Source: Axinella damicornis
Lineage: Eukaryota > Porifera > Demospongiae > Axinellida > Axinellidae
Direction: 5' to 3'
Assembly (NCBI GenBank): GCA_963931865.1
Contig: OZ007514.1
Span: 8,100,646 to 8,164,645, forward strand
DNA length: 64,000 bases
This document shows, one piece after another, positions 22,117 through 31,799 of this stretch. How positions within the stretch are numbered: the first letter of the stretch is position 1; each line of letters opens with the position of its first letter. The translations under genes and the position numbers were made by a program. The notes under the pieces are model-generated. The model saw nothing but the letters and a program-made list of their open reading frames with translations, ran no database searches and was not told the DNA's origin.

Positions 22117-22212
22117 ATATCCTGTGAAAGCAGGGCCCCTTGGAAGATCAGCAGCCGCATGCTGAAGGGGCTACCCTGTCAAAATAAAGTTCATCATCAT
22201 CATCATCATTGT
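22117..22212 (+). mobile_element. 3' tail of a LINE-type retrotransposon with (CAT)n end
   Basis: CAGGGCCCCTTGGAAGATCA, then GAAGGGGCTACCCTGTC, AAATAAAG and a TCATCATCATCAT tail. This stem-forming 3' UTR followed by AATAAA-like sequence and a trinucleotide tail is a recurrent non-LTR 3' end in marine invertebrate genomes (recalled, not searched). The 5' part is absent, as expected for truncated insertion. Confidence 0.65.
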
Positions 22213-22345
22213 CTGACATGGCTATTTCGTTACACAGTCGAGATAGCATGACTCCGAGTTCATAACGAATACTACCGGAAGAGGTAACGGATGAATACGA
22301 ACCTCTGTACGTATAAGCTTGCACTCCCTCCTCAGCTATAACTGT

Positions 22346-22660
22346 TAGTCTCGTGCCCAGCCCCCACCCCTCCGGGAAAGAGGGTCTGGCGACTTTGTGC
22401 AGAAACCTCGGTCTTCATTAACTTTTTAGGCAGGAATTTCAGACTGCCAATGAAATTGTAGAGAATTCAATTTTGTCTTTATCAGGAGCGACAAGTTCAA
22501 ATTCCTCTTGCAACTATTTCATGGGTAGGACTTCCTGTTGAAGTGTTCTGTCTGGTTTCAGGCGGTTAGCAGAGCTATGAATATTAAATGAAGACTGAGA
22601 ATGTTGCTGAAAGTCACCAGACGGATATTCCGCGTAGGTTTCCAGCTGGGCACGAGACTA
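22346..22660. mobile_element. Mutator-like MITE, second copy of the 9687 family
   Basis: TAGTCTCGTGCCCAGC at the left and CTGGGCACGAGACTA at the right. The interior is the reverse complement of 9687-10019 (AGAGGGTCTGGCGACTTTGT, GATATTCCG, GCGGTTAGC). Flanks TATAACTGT and CCTAAAACC do not match. A truncated repeat of its interior follows at 22664-22800. Confidence 0.85.
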
Positions 22661-22663
22661 CCT

Positions 22664-22800
22664 AAAACCGGACAGAACAGGAAGTCCTACACGTGAAATA
22701 ATATACATAGTTGTAATAGCAAGAGGAATTTGAATTTCCCAACTTCTCGCTCGTAATAAAGACAAAATTGAATTCTCTGCGATTTCATTGAAATAAAATT
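22664..22800. repeat. Partial copy of the 22346 MITE interior
   Basis: Shares ACCGGACAGAACAGGAAGTC, TACACGTGAAAT and CAACTTCTCGCTC with the adjacent element and with 10060-10190, in direct order. Confidence 0.75.
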
Positions 22801-23240
22801 ATATCGTCACTCTATATTGAATTTGTTAATTCCTAGTATAACTTCACAATAATAATGGTTTGCACAATATAATGGTTTGCACAATGGTCTGCATTTTTGT
22901 GCAATTTGTGTCATTTGATTTGTGGGTTAGACCACTCGGGTTCTCAGGGGTTCAGTTACCATTACTGTTCATGAGGATTTGATGTTGGCCATAATATTAT
23001 ACCATGCACAACACGCAAGGGGGAAATGTTGAATCTCAGACATCAGTTATCATCGTTCTAGTGCTGCCAACTTGAGGACTGAGTTTACTACACTTTCAAG
23101 AGTATACATCAAGACAGTGGATATAATATGGCTAGTATAACACAGACCATGGCTACACACTAGTTTACAATGCCATTGGCAATTAGTTTGCTGACAATGA
23201 TGAAGAAACCTGGTTACACAAGTTTGGATAGCTATAAGCT
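22801..23240. other. Non-coding; 3' flank of the membrane-protein gene
   Basis: AT-rich, with a short duplicated AATGGTTTGCACAAT at about 22855-22885. No gene seen. It would hold the 3' UTR of the minus-strand gene ending at 23241. Confidence 0.4.
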
Positions 23241-23566
23241 CTAAACAAAGTCACTTGGGCCATCAAACGCAAACTTTTTGTCATCGTTCCCTTCACAGTT
23301 CACACTGTCTCTATCATGTGATTGTTCCAGGTTTGTGCCAATAACGCCATCATTGCCAGGTTGCTGCTCGCTTGTGTTGGATAACTGGCTCATCAATCTT
23401 AATCTTAATGGCTTAACCTCCCCATCACTTTGGACGACGTGTTTGTGATGTCTCATCAGGAAAGCTACCACAATGAAAACGACGATACCAGCCAAAGATG
23501 CCGCTAGGCCTAGGAGTGCTGCAACAACGACCGCCACAACAGGAAATGCTGCCACAGCCATAGGGC
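23241..23566 (-). CDS. Last exon: transmembrane segment and cytoplasmic tail
   Basis: Acceptor GATCTTTAG before 23566, entered in phase 1 as GPMAVAAFPVVAVVV. A ~30-residue hydrophobic helix (VVVAALLGLAASLAGIVVFI, VVAFL) is followed by MRHHKH, a basic stop-transfer, then about 70 mostly polar residues ending FAFDGPSDFV at the stop. This sets the topology of the whole protein: N-terminus outside, short tail inside. No ITIM/ITAM tyrosine motif is visible in the tail. Confidence 0.72.
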
Positions 23567-26500
23567 CTAAAGATCATGTGAAGAGTTGAGTGCAGTGGTT
23601 ATCATAAAGTGCAAAGAGTTTTGGCTATGTCTTGTCCCCAGCTGTGTGAACAATGCACTGACAAAGATTGCATGGGTTTCTGAATCTGACAGGCTAGGCA
23701 ACTTAGTGCATGCAGGAATAAACTTTCAGATACATGTTTTTTCTGAATCAGATATTTGCAACACAGCCAGGGACAAATACAAGTCGTGAATGTTTCAGTT
23801 GAATATTAATACAGAGCTGATGAACCGTTTCAGCTAGACCTGCATCCAACTTAAATTAGCCTTGTTCCCAGGCCCGAACCATTTTCAGTTGCACACCTGT
23901 GGCCTGGGAACGAGGCTACATCTAACTCTTGATATCCTAGAGGCAGAAAGTTATGCAACATACGTAGTAACCATGCAAACCATAGCAGACAACCTTGTAA
24001 CTTTAATTCCATGCACATGTAGTTGAAATTGTCTAGACTTGCTGAGGCATTCAGTTGTTGGTATTTCTTTAGAGCCTGAAATTTCAGGCTCACATTGCAA
24101 AGTACAGTGGCTATCAGATGAGTGCCTAGATCCATTTCTGGTACACTATACCTGCTGTTGGTGTTTTGGACAGGACTGTTGTTGATAGAGTTGGTGCACC
24201 TAGTATGTGCTAATCAAAAAGCACAAATAATGTGCTCTTCCTACACTGCATCCATGCATATACCATTTCCATTTACGTGAAGAACAGGGAGCACATTCAT
24301 GGATCATGGATGCTGGCTGCAAGAGATAATTACATTATCAGTTCTTGATGTGTAGCCAAGGAGACATGCACCTAGCTAACCCTGGGTATGGGGAATGACA
24401 ATATCAAAATGCTGTCTGATTATTTATAATATTTAGGCTAGAATGTTAGGCATGCAGATGCTCTTACTGGCACTGAGCCAATGGGCCCACTGCAGAGGAG
24501 AGCACACAAGAGCAGCATCATGTGGAGGCATCATTGAGAGAGTGAGAGAATCATGCGTTGGGAATTCGTCTGAGGCCTCGACACAATATGCCGCTATACA
24601 GCAGCTTGTGTGCTGATAGAGGTAAGAGCTGATAGAGGTAAGAGCTGATAGAGGTAAGAGCATCTGACTAGAAGAGCATCTGACTAGCATTCAAAATGTC
24701 TTGGTTCGAATCTCAGCTGATCCCAGAATCAGTTTTCTCTGGATTCAATATCTGTGGTATAGACTTTAAATTAACAATCAGGAGTACCCTTCAATGGATC
24801 AAAGTGGGTAGCATGCATTTTTAAAGTTCCATGTGACGAGCTCATATTTAGGATTTACGCTTAATATGTTTGCATAAACATTTTGATGTAGACAACCTGG
24901 GTTGACACTACCATGTATAGGATCTACTACGTCGACGCAGAGGTTATGCGATTTATCCTCCGCAGGAAAGTTTGGCCAAGGCGAAGCCGAGGCTAAACTT
25001 TCCCAAGGAGGATAAACCACATATCCTCTGAGTCGACGTAGTAGATCCGGCTTCTACCACAGACATAACCTCCAAGTCAAGTTAGTAGCTGTATCCGGCT
25101 ACTGGACAGCTACAACTCTCTGATTCTCAGCACAGCGTGGCGATCCTTTGATGTACCGCGGAGGATAAATCGGTTATCCTCCGCTATGATGTCATAGCAG
25201 AGGATAACCGATTTATCCTCCGTGGTACATCAAAGGAACGCCCACGCACTATGGTAGAATATTTTGATCTCTTCCTAGTATGGGATAATTCAGATATATA
25301 CATCATGCACACGTTCAGTTCCAATTCTCTAACTTTGCTGAGGTAAAACAGTCAGTTGCTGGTTAGCTGCTCCCTAATCCGTTCCCAATTTTTCCTTACG
25401 TAAGATCCCTTCTGCATGTGGATTGCAGTGTTAATTCTACGCCCTTTCTGCCTCACACTAATCAAGTAGACAGAGTATAATGTCACTCCTCCTCGCACAC
25501 TATACCTGTGGCTGTTGTTTCGGTCATGTCTGTCGTTGCTGACAGCAGGGTGGGAGTTGGTAAACCTAACGTGCAATTGTAAGATAAAAATTTTCCTGAG
25601 CCTCCTACCAATATGTAGCTTGTGTGCTGCTATGTAGCTTGTGTGCTGCTCCTCTGTCATGGCTGAAGTTGACATAGTAAAATGGAACCTTAGATACCCA
25701 TTGAGGAAGCTCCTCTTATGTATGAACTATGTAATTTGGAGTTGCTGATAACTGTTCATAACATCTCTAAAAGAAACGTTCAGGAGCATAATCTACCAAC
25801 ACGCAGAGCTTCTTCATGCAGTGGGTGCATCTAAGATTCTGCTTTTACTCTATGTGTTACTATTATTGACTTAGTCCTAAGAGAATCTGATCAGAAGGTC
25901 ACTTGGGTTGGAATCCTAACTGGTCCCAGAACATTACTCCGCAAACTGAATTTATATCAACCATAGACATTATTTTGTGTTCTGCGCACTCCCTATCCTA
26001 AGGATACATGCAAAATATTCTCTTGTGCATACAGATAGCGATGATGTAAACGATGAGTAATGGCATTCTCATAAGTGTTGACATCTCAATCTTCACACAC
26101 TATACCTGTAACTGTGGTTTCGGTCCTGTCTGTTGTTGACAGCGGCAGGGTGGAAGTTGGTAATACACCTATAGGGCATTATTGAATGAAAGTGAATAAT
26201 GTCCATAGCCATGAATAATATCCCTAGCCATGAATAATGTCCCCTCATCCACAGCATGCCATGGGAATTCATATCATTCTGCTAACTTCTACGATGAGAT
26301 TAATGAATTTCAGGCTTTCCATTGCTACCCCACCGGTATTCTAAACAAGAGAAGCGAGTTTTAAACACTGTTCCTAGATTTTCTTAATCACAGGGGGAAA
26401 GTATCACTAGTGAATAAAGTCTTGGGGTTGGACGACATTACTAATAGTAGATATTATTCTCTTCAGCATTTGGTCACATGGCTGCGACTATAATCAATAG

Positions 26501-29313
26501 CACTAGTCTTATGTACTCAAACGTCAATAACGGTAATGTGCAGTGACACAGGCATTCCAACTGAATGATGGACCAAATCAGATCCTCAATGTCTACTGCA
26601 AAGCCCAGATGTGACACAATGCACTCACTCATTCAACGATCTTGAGCAATTTCATTGCTATATAAGTGATCGTTTAAGTGCGCATGTGTAGGCCTATACA
26701 AGACGAGAAAATGGTGTGACAAACTAACCCATAGTTATTGAGGGGAGCTGCAGACGCCTGGTGAAAACTTGGAGGTTGTGAAAAAGCGATGGGTCGTTGC
26801 ACTGCTCAGTTGAAAATGCTGCTGTTTCGTGTGAGAGATTGAGGCAACATTGAGCTAAGTTGTCTGAAGAAGAAGGAAGAAAGAAGAAAGAAAAACAATT
26901 TGCAAGTACCTAGTGTGGTACTTTCACAACGGGTTTTCACGACACAAGGAGTCTTGTTGGTCACAAAGATGAACGGTATGACTGGCTTATAAGTGTACCG
27001 TTTCCGAGATTTGGAGAGATTTTTAAGTATTAGCATCATATATTGCGTGTCTGTTGTATCCCTAGTCTGTACCGACTCTATGATTTAGTACAAAATTAAT
27101 ATTGTGCGTCATTATAGTCTAATCCAACCCCCAGAACATCCCACATTCGTTACACGTACACACGGACACACACACAAACACGTTTAAAATCTGCATTGAT
27201 ACAGTGCTCCAAGCAAAGAGTACATTTTCAGAAATTTTGATTTTAGAGGTTACAAGCAGTTTTTTGTGTACTCAATTCACCATGAAACCACCTGAGAACA
27301 TCATTAGACTGGATTTCCCAAAAATGTCCCATACAAAATCAATAGATACGCTATAGAAGTGCTGGGCAGATCAGAATTTTGCAAAAAATGAAAAAAGGGG
27401 GCATCATCTCAGGATCTGTAAGGGGTTACGGGTTTTAAACTTGAGCCAGAGATACTATTACATAAGCATGACCTCTCAAGAAAAATCAGCTCTGAACTCC
27501 GTGGAAAGGCCAACCATAAAGTCACGTTTAGTGGAAATGCCAACCCTAAAGTCTATAGTGCATGTGTTCAAACAGCTCTGCTCTCAGGAAAATGGAGTTA
27601 AGACCTTGAGGAGGCTTATAACCTGCTAAACCTGGGTCACCATACTTAACTCCAAGGTTGGTGAAATGGCGACCCTAAATTGTTTTGCATATTCAATGTC
27701 AGAACATCTTCTTGCTAAAGGTCATGGTACACTTCTATCAACCTATTTTAAACCAAGATGATGTCTGTTTCAAGTTATAACAATAATTATTCGTCAAACA
27801 TGTTATTTTGCAGTAGGAATTGGACCAAGTGTTATCAAGTTAGCAACTATAACTATGCACTAGAGTAAATGATCAATTATCAGCCGCCATGTATAATCAG
27901 ACACTCCCACACAGAGACGAAACAATGCGGAAACTCGGAAATACCACAGAAATGTAGCATGGGCCCAGGTTAGCTGGCACTCCAAAAATGGCACCCAACC
28001 ATCATTTCCTGTTCGCACTAAGGGCAATGCAAGTGACTGTCTGATAATATCAAAGATCAGACAGGGTGCATGTATTTCCAGACACCACTTCCTGTTCCTT
28101 CCCTGAAGCAGCTTTCAGCGAAATTCTGCACCACTGGAAAGGCCTAAGATCCTTCTGTTCCAGGCCTGATTTTTGTCACCATAACTGGTTTGGTCACTGA
28201 GGGGCGTGGACAAATTTGACCATGGTCTTTCCCTCTCTAACAAAATAGTGGATTTTGCCTTTTATTAGCTTTAAGGTCACCCAATATACAGAAGGCCTAT
28301 GATATGGGGATCATAAGAATCTACAGGTCCTCAGCAACACACTGGTACAAGTTTGGTGTTCATACGTTGTGTTGTTCCCGAGATAGAGCTGTTTTCCCTA
28401 TTTCAATCAGGGAAAACAGCTTTTCTTGAGATGGAACTGTTTTCATTGGGGAAAATAGGGAAAACAGCTCTATCTCGGGAACAACACAATGTATGAACAC
28501 CAAACTTGTACCAGTGTGTTGCTGAGGACCTGTAGATTCCTATGATCCCCATATCATAGGCCTTCTGTATATTGGGTGACGTTAAAGCTAATAAAAGGCA
28601 AAATCCACTATTTTGTTAGAGGGGGAAAGACCATGGTCAAAATTTGTCCACGCCCCTCAGTGACCAAGGCAGTTATGGTGACAAAAATCAGGCCTGGAAC
28701 AGAAGGATCATAGGCCTTTCCAGTGGTGCAGGAATTTCGCTGAAAGCTGCTTCAGGGAAGAAACAGGAAGTGGTGTCTGGAAATATATGCGCCCTGTCTG
28801 ATCTTTGATATTATCAGACAGTCACTTGCATTGCCCTTAGTGCGAACAGGAAATGATGGTTGGGTGCCATATTTAGAGTGCCAGCTAACCTGGGCCCATG
28901 CTACATTTCTGTGGTATTTCCGAGTTTCTGCATTGTTTCGTCTCCGTGTGGGAGTGTCTGATTATACATGGTGGCCAATAATTGATCACTTACTCTAATA
29001 CCAAACAAGAGTGCAAATGGGGTTTAGTGGCCAGCCATTGTTCGTGTCCAAATCATATGTAGGCAAATGGGTTTCACACAAGCCTAGGCATAGTTTCCTA
29101 GGGTCAGCCCCTATGGTTATTGTCATTACATTGCACAACTGCATACAGGAATCTGTCTGTTCTCCCTAACGATCAATTTGGTAAATCATGCACGCAATTC
29201 TCCTTGAGCTTAAGCTTCAGCTCATGTCTTGGTACAATCAGCTAAGGCTGTGGTGCATTCTGAGCGATTTGCATCGCAAATGCATGCTTCCCGAATTCCA
29301 CACACAACGGGGG

Positions 29314-29358
<45 letters not shown>

Positions 29359-31777
29359 TAAATTACACAAATCCTACGCCAAAGGGTAACAGCCCAACTC
29401 TGCGTGCACTCCCCCACCAGTTCACCGCCAGCAATTAAGGCCTCAAGCTATGTAAGCAGTAGCTAACAATGCTAACAACCTGGAAAATCACTTTATGCCA
29501 CACAGGTTATAACCTCATGCAAGGGTAAACATCAAAGGCAATTACTGCAGATCTGCTTACATGCGGGCTCAATCCCAGACCAGCTTCCATTATCAGTACA
29601 TCTACGTAGGGTGTTTCCAATGAGAGTGTAGGGTTCGTCACAGCTATAGTTTGCACGGTTCCCATCTGCATTGACTGTCACTTGTCCATTGGAGGGATTT
29701 CGTAAGATGGTGCATTTCAAAACTGAATTGGGAGAAAGTATTATAGCGATAATGTTAGCAGGTAGTTGCATTACAAGTACCATCTTAATTCAGTAAAGAC
29801 CCACTGACATGTCATTTTGGTCCCATTCTCATCAGAACAGAAACTCATTTTGTGGGTTCATAACCCACTAAAATGGGAGTTGTAAGGGGGATCCGCAACC
29901 AATCTCCACTTTTGACCCCCACTATTGGTTTAATTTTAGTCCCCCCCCCCCCCCCCACTGCAATAAACTAGACCAATACCAGATGATGCTGCAACAGGAC
30001 ACTCAAAGAAATCCATCCTGTGAACCTAAATGCTGAGAAACTATAATGCTTGAATGACAAAAACGCAGAAAGTAATGCAGCATAAGTAAGCTGTAGCAAT
30101 TCTGAAATTTTTGTAAGCACACATACAGTATGTAATCATCAGAACAGAGCTATTATAATAATATTATGGAGTGAAATTGATTGCACTCAGCAATTACAAC
30201 ACATTGCTTAGTCCGCAATTTCAAACAACAATGCATCCACTGTTCATGCATCTATTATAATACTCCCATATTAAAACTTCACTGTCAGCTTACTTGCAAC
30301 AAATGTCTTTGTAATTTGTGCTGTGCCTCCAGATGTATAGTCTCTTAGGTCAACAACTGACGTGTACTCCCCAAGGTAGTACGGCTCAAGGTGATGTTGA
30401 CGTCAAACAGGTAGCTGCCGACTGCAAATGTCAGATGATCTTGAGAAGTACGATCTTCACAGTTGCCAGTTCTATTAGAACACACAGCATAGATTGTGCC
30501 ATCCCTGTCACCCTTCCAGTTCAAGTGTCATTTGCCTCCTGTTTAAGTTCCCTGCACCCAAGTATGAAATTCTGGTATCAAAGAAGATTGGCATACCAAC
30601 CACAAGGTCAACTTCCTCTCGGCATGATTGTGTGTTACCACATGTGGTGAAAACAGCCCTCCCTGCATAGAAGCAACAAGGCATTAAGAGTATAGCAAAC
30701 TAAAATTAGGTACTACATACGAACAACCTATCGTGGCCTTGGTTTTTACATCGTTATTATGTTGCTATGGTGACGATCTTGACACAAGTCCCATTGCAAT
30801 GGTAGCAAATCCAGAAGAAATATGATGTAGTGTGGCAACAGGACTTCCATTAAGATCATCACCGTACAACAAACATAACGTAAAATCACTGGCATCACCA
30901 CAACAATTACCAACATGTAAGTTCACCTAAGACGTATAGACAAGAAGAATCATCAGTTTGTAGTTGACCCTGGTTGTCTTCATAGCGGCAACTGTATGAG
31001 GCCTCATCAGAACCAATCACTGAGTGTATTTGTAGCCTAGCACCATTGCTGGCTGTTGTGTACTTTACAAAATCAATGGTAATCATGACATTGTTGCGCA
31101 TCCAGCTTGGAGTGTTGCTTGGCGACACACCTCCTCCGTATAATATTTCAACAGGTTGGTCTTGATCTACTAGCACTTCTAAAATGTGAGAAGAATTTCA
31201 GTGCGAATATCTCATTTTAAGTACAGCACATCATGTGTTACCATTCATGCATAATCGGACTCCAGTATAGAACTCATTGCCCCTTCTCTAGAGGCTGAGG
31301 GGTGTGCAATGCTGAGATGATGCAAAAGTGGTTGGGGCATCCATGGCCCTCCACTCTGCTGGCTTGTTAGTAATCAGGCTGGCATGGCTATATATGTAAC
31401 TGATGTTTATCGCAACTGCAGCCATGCTGGTAAGTTATGAGGAGCTACAGCTACCAGTGCTTGCATACATATCATGGATGATGCACCAACAGAGTTTATT
31501 CCAGTAATCAATCATCTCTCATCTCTGAATGGATGTAATAAGCTGCGCTTAGAAATTAACTTGCCCTTAGCCTATATAAAATGGTAATGAACTTATGTTG
31601 TGAAGAGATAAGAGCACAAAACGTAATTGTACAGCACACACAGACACTGTCAGATGAAATAATAACACATGCGGTGCTGCTCGATTGCTTACCAATTGGG
31701 TTCACACAAGCATTTGTTGCAGGTCCCATCAAGGTTTGAATCACAATAAGGATGAAAGGAATAGGATACTTGGGCAT
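23241..31777 (-). CDS. Type I membrane protein: signal peptide, 2 Ig-like, Sushi, mucin-like stalk, TM, tail
   Basis: Gene assembled from eight exons: 31693-31777, 30927-31178, 30294-30662, 29561-29722, 26106-26168, 25506-25565, 24152-24199, 23241-23566. Every junction is phase 1, so exons of length divisible by three can be added or skipped without breaking frame. The order is signal peptide, two Ig-like modules, one Sushi/CCP module, three short Thr/Ser/Pro exons, then transmembrane helix and cytoplasmic tail. Such proteins sit in the plasma membrane and act in adhesion, recognition or complement-type control; no specific ligand can be inferred. Introns hold SINEs, hairpin MITEs and a 1.1-kb foldback. 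Further exons may have been missed between 26.2 and 29.5 kb. Ig exon 2 (30294-30662) contains a stop unless two frame changes are allowed, so the locus may be a pseudogene or carry assembly errors. Confidence 0.65.
23857..23918. mobile_element. Mini-hairpin of the TAGCCTCG family, 62 bp
   Basis: TAGCCTTGTTCCCAGGCC and GGCCTGGGAACGAGGCTA ends with about 26 bp between. It lies in the last intron of the membrane-protein gene. No exact flanking duplication, though CATCCAACT and CATCTAACT occur nearby. Confidence 0.75.
24152..24199 (-). CDS. Stalk exon 3 (48 nt)
   Basis: Acceptor ATACTAG, donor AG/GTATAGTGT. Encodes APTLSTTVLSKTPTA in phase 1-1. It shares the donor context GTATAGTGT and the PT-x-L-x-x-T-x-x-x-x-x-T pattern with the exons at 25506 and 26106, so it is a paralogous copy. 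Thr/Ser/Pro-rich: a likely O-glycosylated spacer. Confidence 0.6.
24468..24775. mobile_element. tRNA-derived SINE remnants
   Basis: 24640-24775 (plus) has GAGCATCTGACTAG, a B-box-like GGTTCGAATCT and a tail GATCCCAGAATCAGTTTTCT shared in pattern with 25865-25975. 24468-24620 (minus) has a TGGCTCAGTG A-box-like segment and GAGGAGAGCACACAAG, matching the SINE at 57985-58110. A 19-bp unit TAAGAGCTGATAGAGG is tandem at 24625-24660. Confidence 0.6.
24921..25047. mobile_element. Hairpin MITE, 127 bp
   Basis: GATCTACTACGTCGACGCAG mirrors TGAGTCGACGTAGTAGATC, and the stem continues through ATTTATCCTCC / GGAGGATAAA and AAAGTTTGGCC / CTAAACTTT. It shares the GGATAAA block with the hairpin at 25134-25248. 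Confidence 0.88.
25134..25248. mobile_element. Hairpin MITE, 115 bp
   Basis: AGCGTGGCGATCCTTTGATG mirrors CATCAAAGGAACGCCCACGC. The stem continues as GGAGGATAAATCGGTTATCC / GGATAACCGATTTATCCTCC with a loop around TATGATGTCATA. Confidence 0.9.
25506..25565 (-). CDS. Stalk exon 2 (60 nt)
   Basis: Acceptor CGTTAG, donor CAG/GTATAGTGT. Encodes LPTPTLLSATTDMTETTAT in phase 1-1. Close paralogue of the 26106 exon (LPTSTLPLSTTDRTETTVT). Confidence 0.68.
25865..25980 (+). mobile_element. tRNA-derived SINE fragment
   Basis: GAATCTGATCAGAAGGTCAC, a B-box-like GGTTGGAATCC, then TAACTGGTCCCAGAAC and CTGAATTTATATCA, in the same order as the copy at 24640-24775. It lies between two duplicated stalk exons. 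Confidence 0.5.
26106..26168 (-). CDS. Stalk exon 1 (63 nt)
   Basis: Acceptor CCTATAG, donor CAG/GTATAGTGT. Encodes VLPTSTLPLSTTDRTETTVT in phase 1-1: a Thr/Ser/Pro-rich, mucin-like spacer. Confidence 0.68.
27861..28997. mobile_element. 1.1-kb foldback element
   Basis: TAGAGTAAATGATCAATTAT at the left mirrors ATAATTGATCACTTACTCTA at the right. The arms, ~540 nt each, pair almost throughout (CCATGTATAATCAGACACTC, TAGCATGGGCCCAGGTTAGC, GCCTATGATATGGGGATCAT and complements). They meet around 28400-28470, where GGGAAAACAGCT blocks form the turn. No ORF and no matching flanks. It sits in an intron of the membrane-protein gene. Confidence 0.9.
29318..29358. repeat. (CA)n microsatellite
   Basis: About 20 uninterrupted CA units. 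Confidence 0.97.
29561..29722 (-). CDS. Sushi/CCP exon
   Basis: Acceptor CAATTCAG, donor GCAT/GTAAGCAG, 162 nt, phase 1-1. Encodes VLKCTILRNPSNGQVTVNA, DGNRANYSCDEPYTLIGNTL, then RRCTDNGSWSGIEPAC. The four Cys (KC, SC, RC, AC), the Y before the second Cys, the G-N-x-x-R-x-C step and the W in GSWSG are the Sushi/CCP hallmarks at the usual domain length. Such modules bind proteins or glycans outside the cell. Confidence 0.85.
29941..29956. repeat. Poly-C tract (16 nt)
   Basis: Homopolymer in an intron. Confidence 0.95.
30294..30662 (-). CDS. Ig-like exon 2, with frame breaks
   Basis: Acceptor TTCTATGCAG, donor GCAA/GTAAGC, 369 nt (divisible by three), phase 1-1. It starts RAVFTTCGNTQSCREEVDLV, then PIFFDTRISYLGAGNLNRRQ, MTLELEG and a TGA. 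Shifting one base there gives DRDGTIYAVCSNRTGNCEDR and YLFDVNIT. Shifting back gives EPYYLGEYTSVVDLRDYTSG, then ITKTFVA. The last block carries the Ig-like (D/P)-x-x-x-GEYT signature of strand F. Two compensating one-base changes about 100 nt apart are needed, one near a GGG run at about 30510. Either the assembly has two errors or the allele is non-functional. Confidence 0.55.
30927..31178 (-). CDS. Ig-like exon 1
   Basis: Acceptor CACATTTTAG, donor TTAG/GTGAAC, 252 nt, phase 1-1. Encodes EVLVDQDQPVEILYGGGVSP, NVMITIDFVKYT, then GARLQIHSVIGSDEASYSCR and YVLG. The L-x-I-x-x-V-x-x-x-D-x-A-x-Y-x-C pattern is the E-F strand signature of an immunoglobulin domain. The first Cys of the usual pair is not obvious, so it is a divergent Ig fold. 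Confidence 0.68.
31693..31777 (-). CDS. First exon: signal peptide
   Basis: ATG at 31775-31777 opens MPKYPIPFILIVIQTLMGPA followed by TNACVNPI. A hydrophobic core with small residues near position 20 makes a plausible secretory signal. It ends in phase 1 at a consensus donor (ATTG/GTAAGC), matching the phase of all later exons. The start fits the frame and no upstream in-frame ATG was needed. Confidence 0.65.
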
Positions 31778-31799
31778 GGCTGAATCTCTATTGGTAGGT

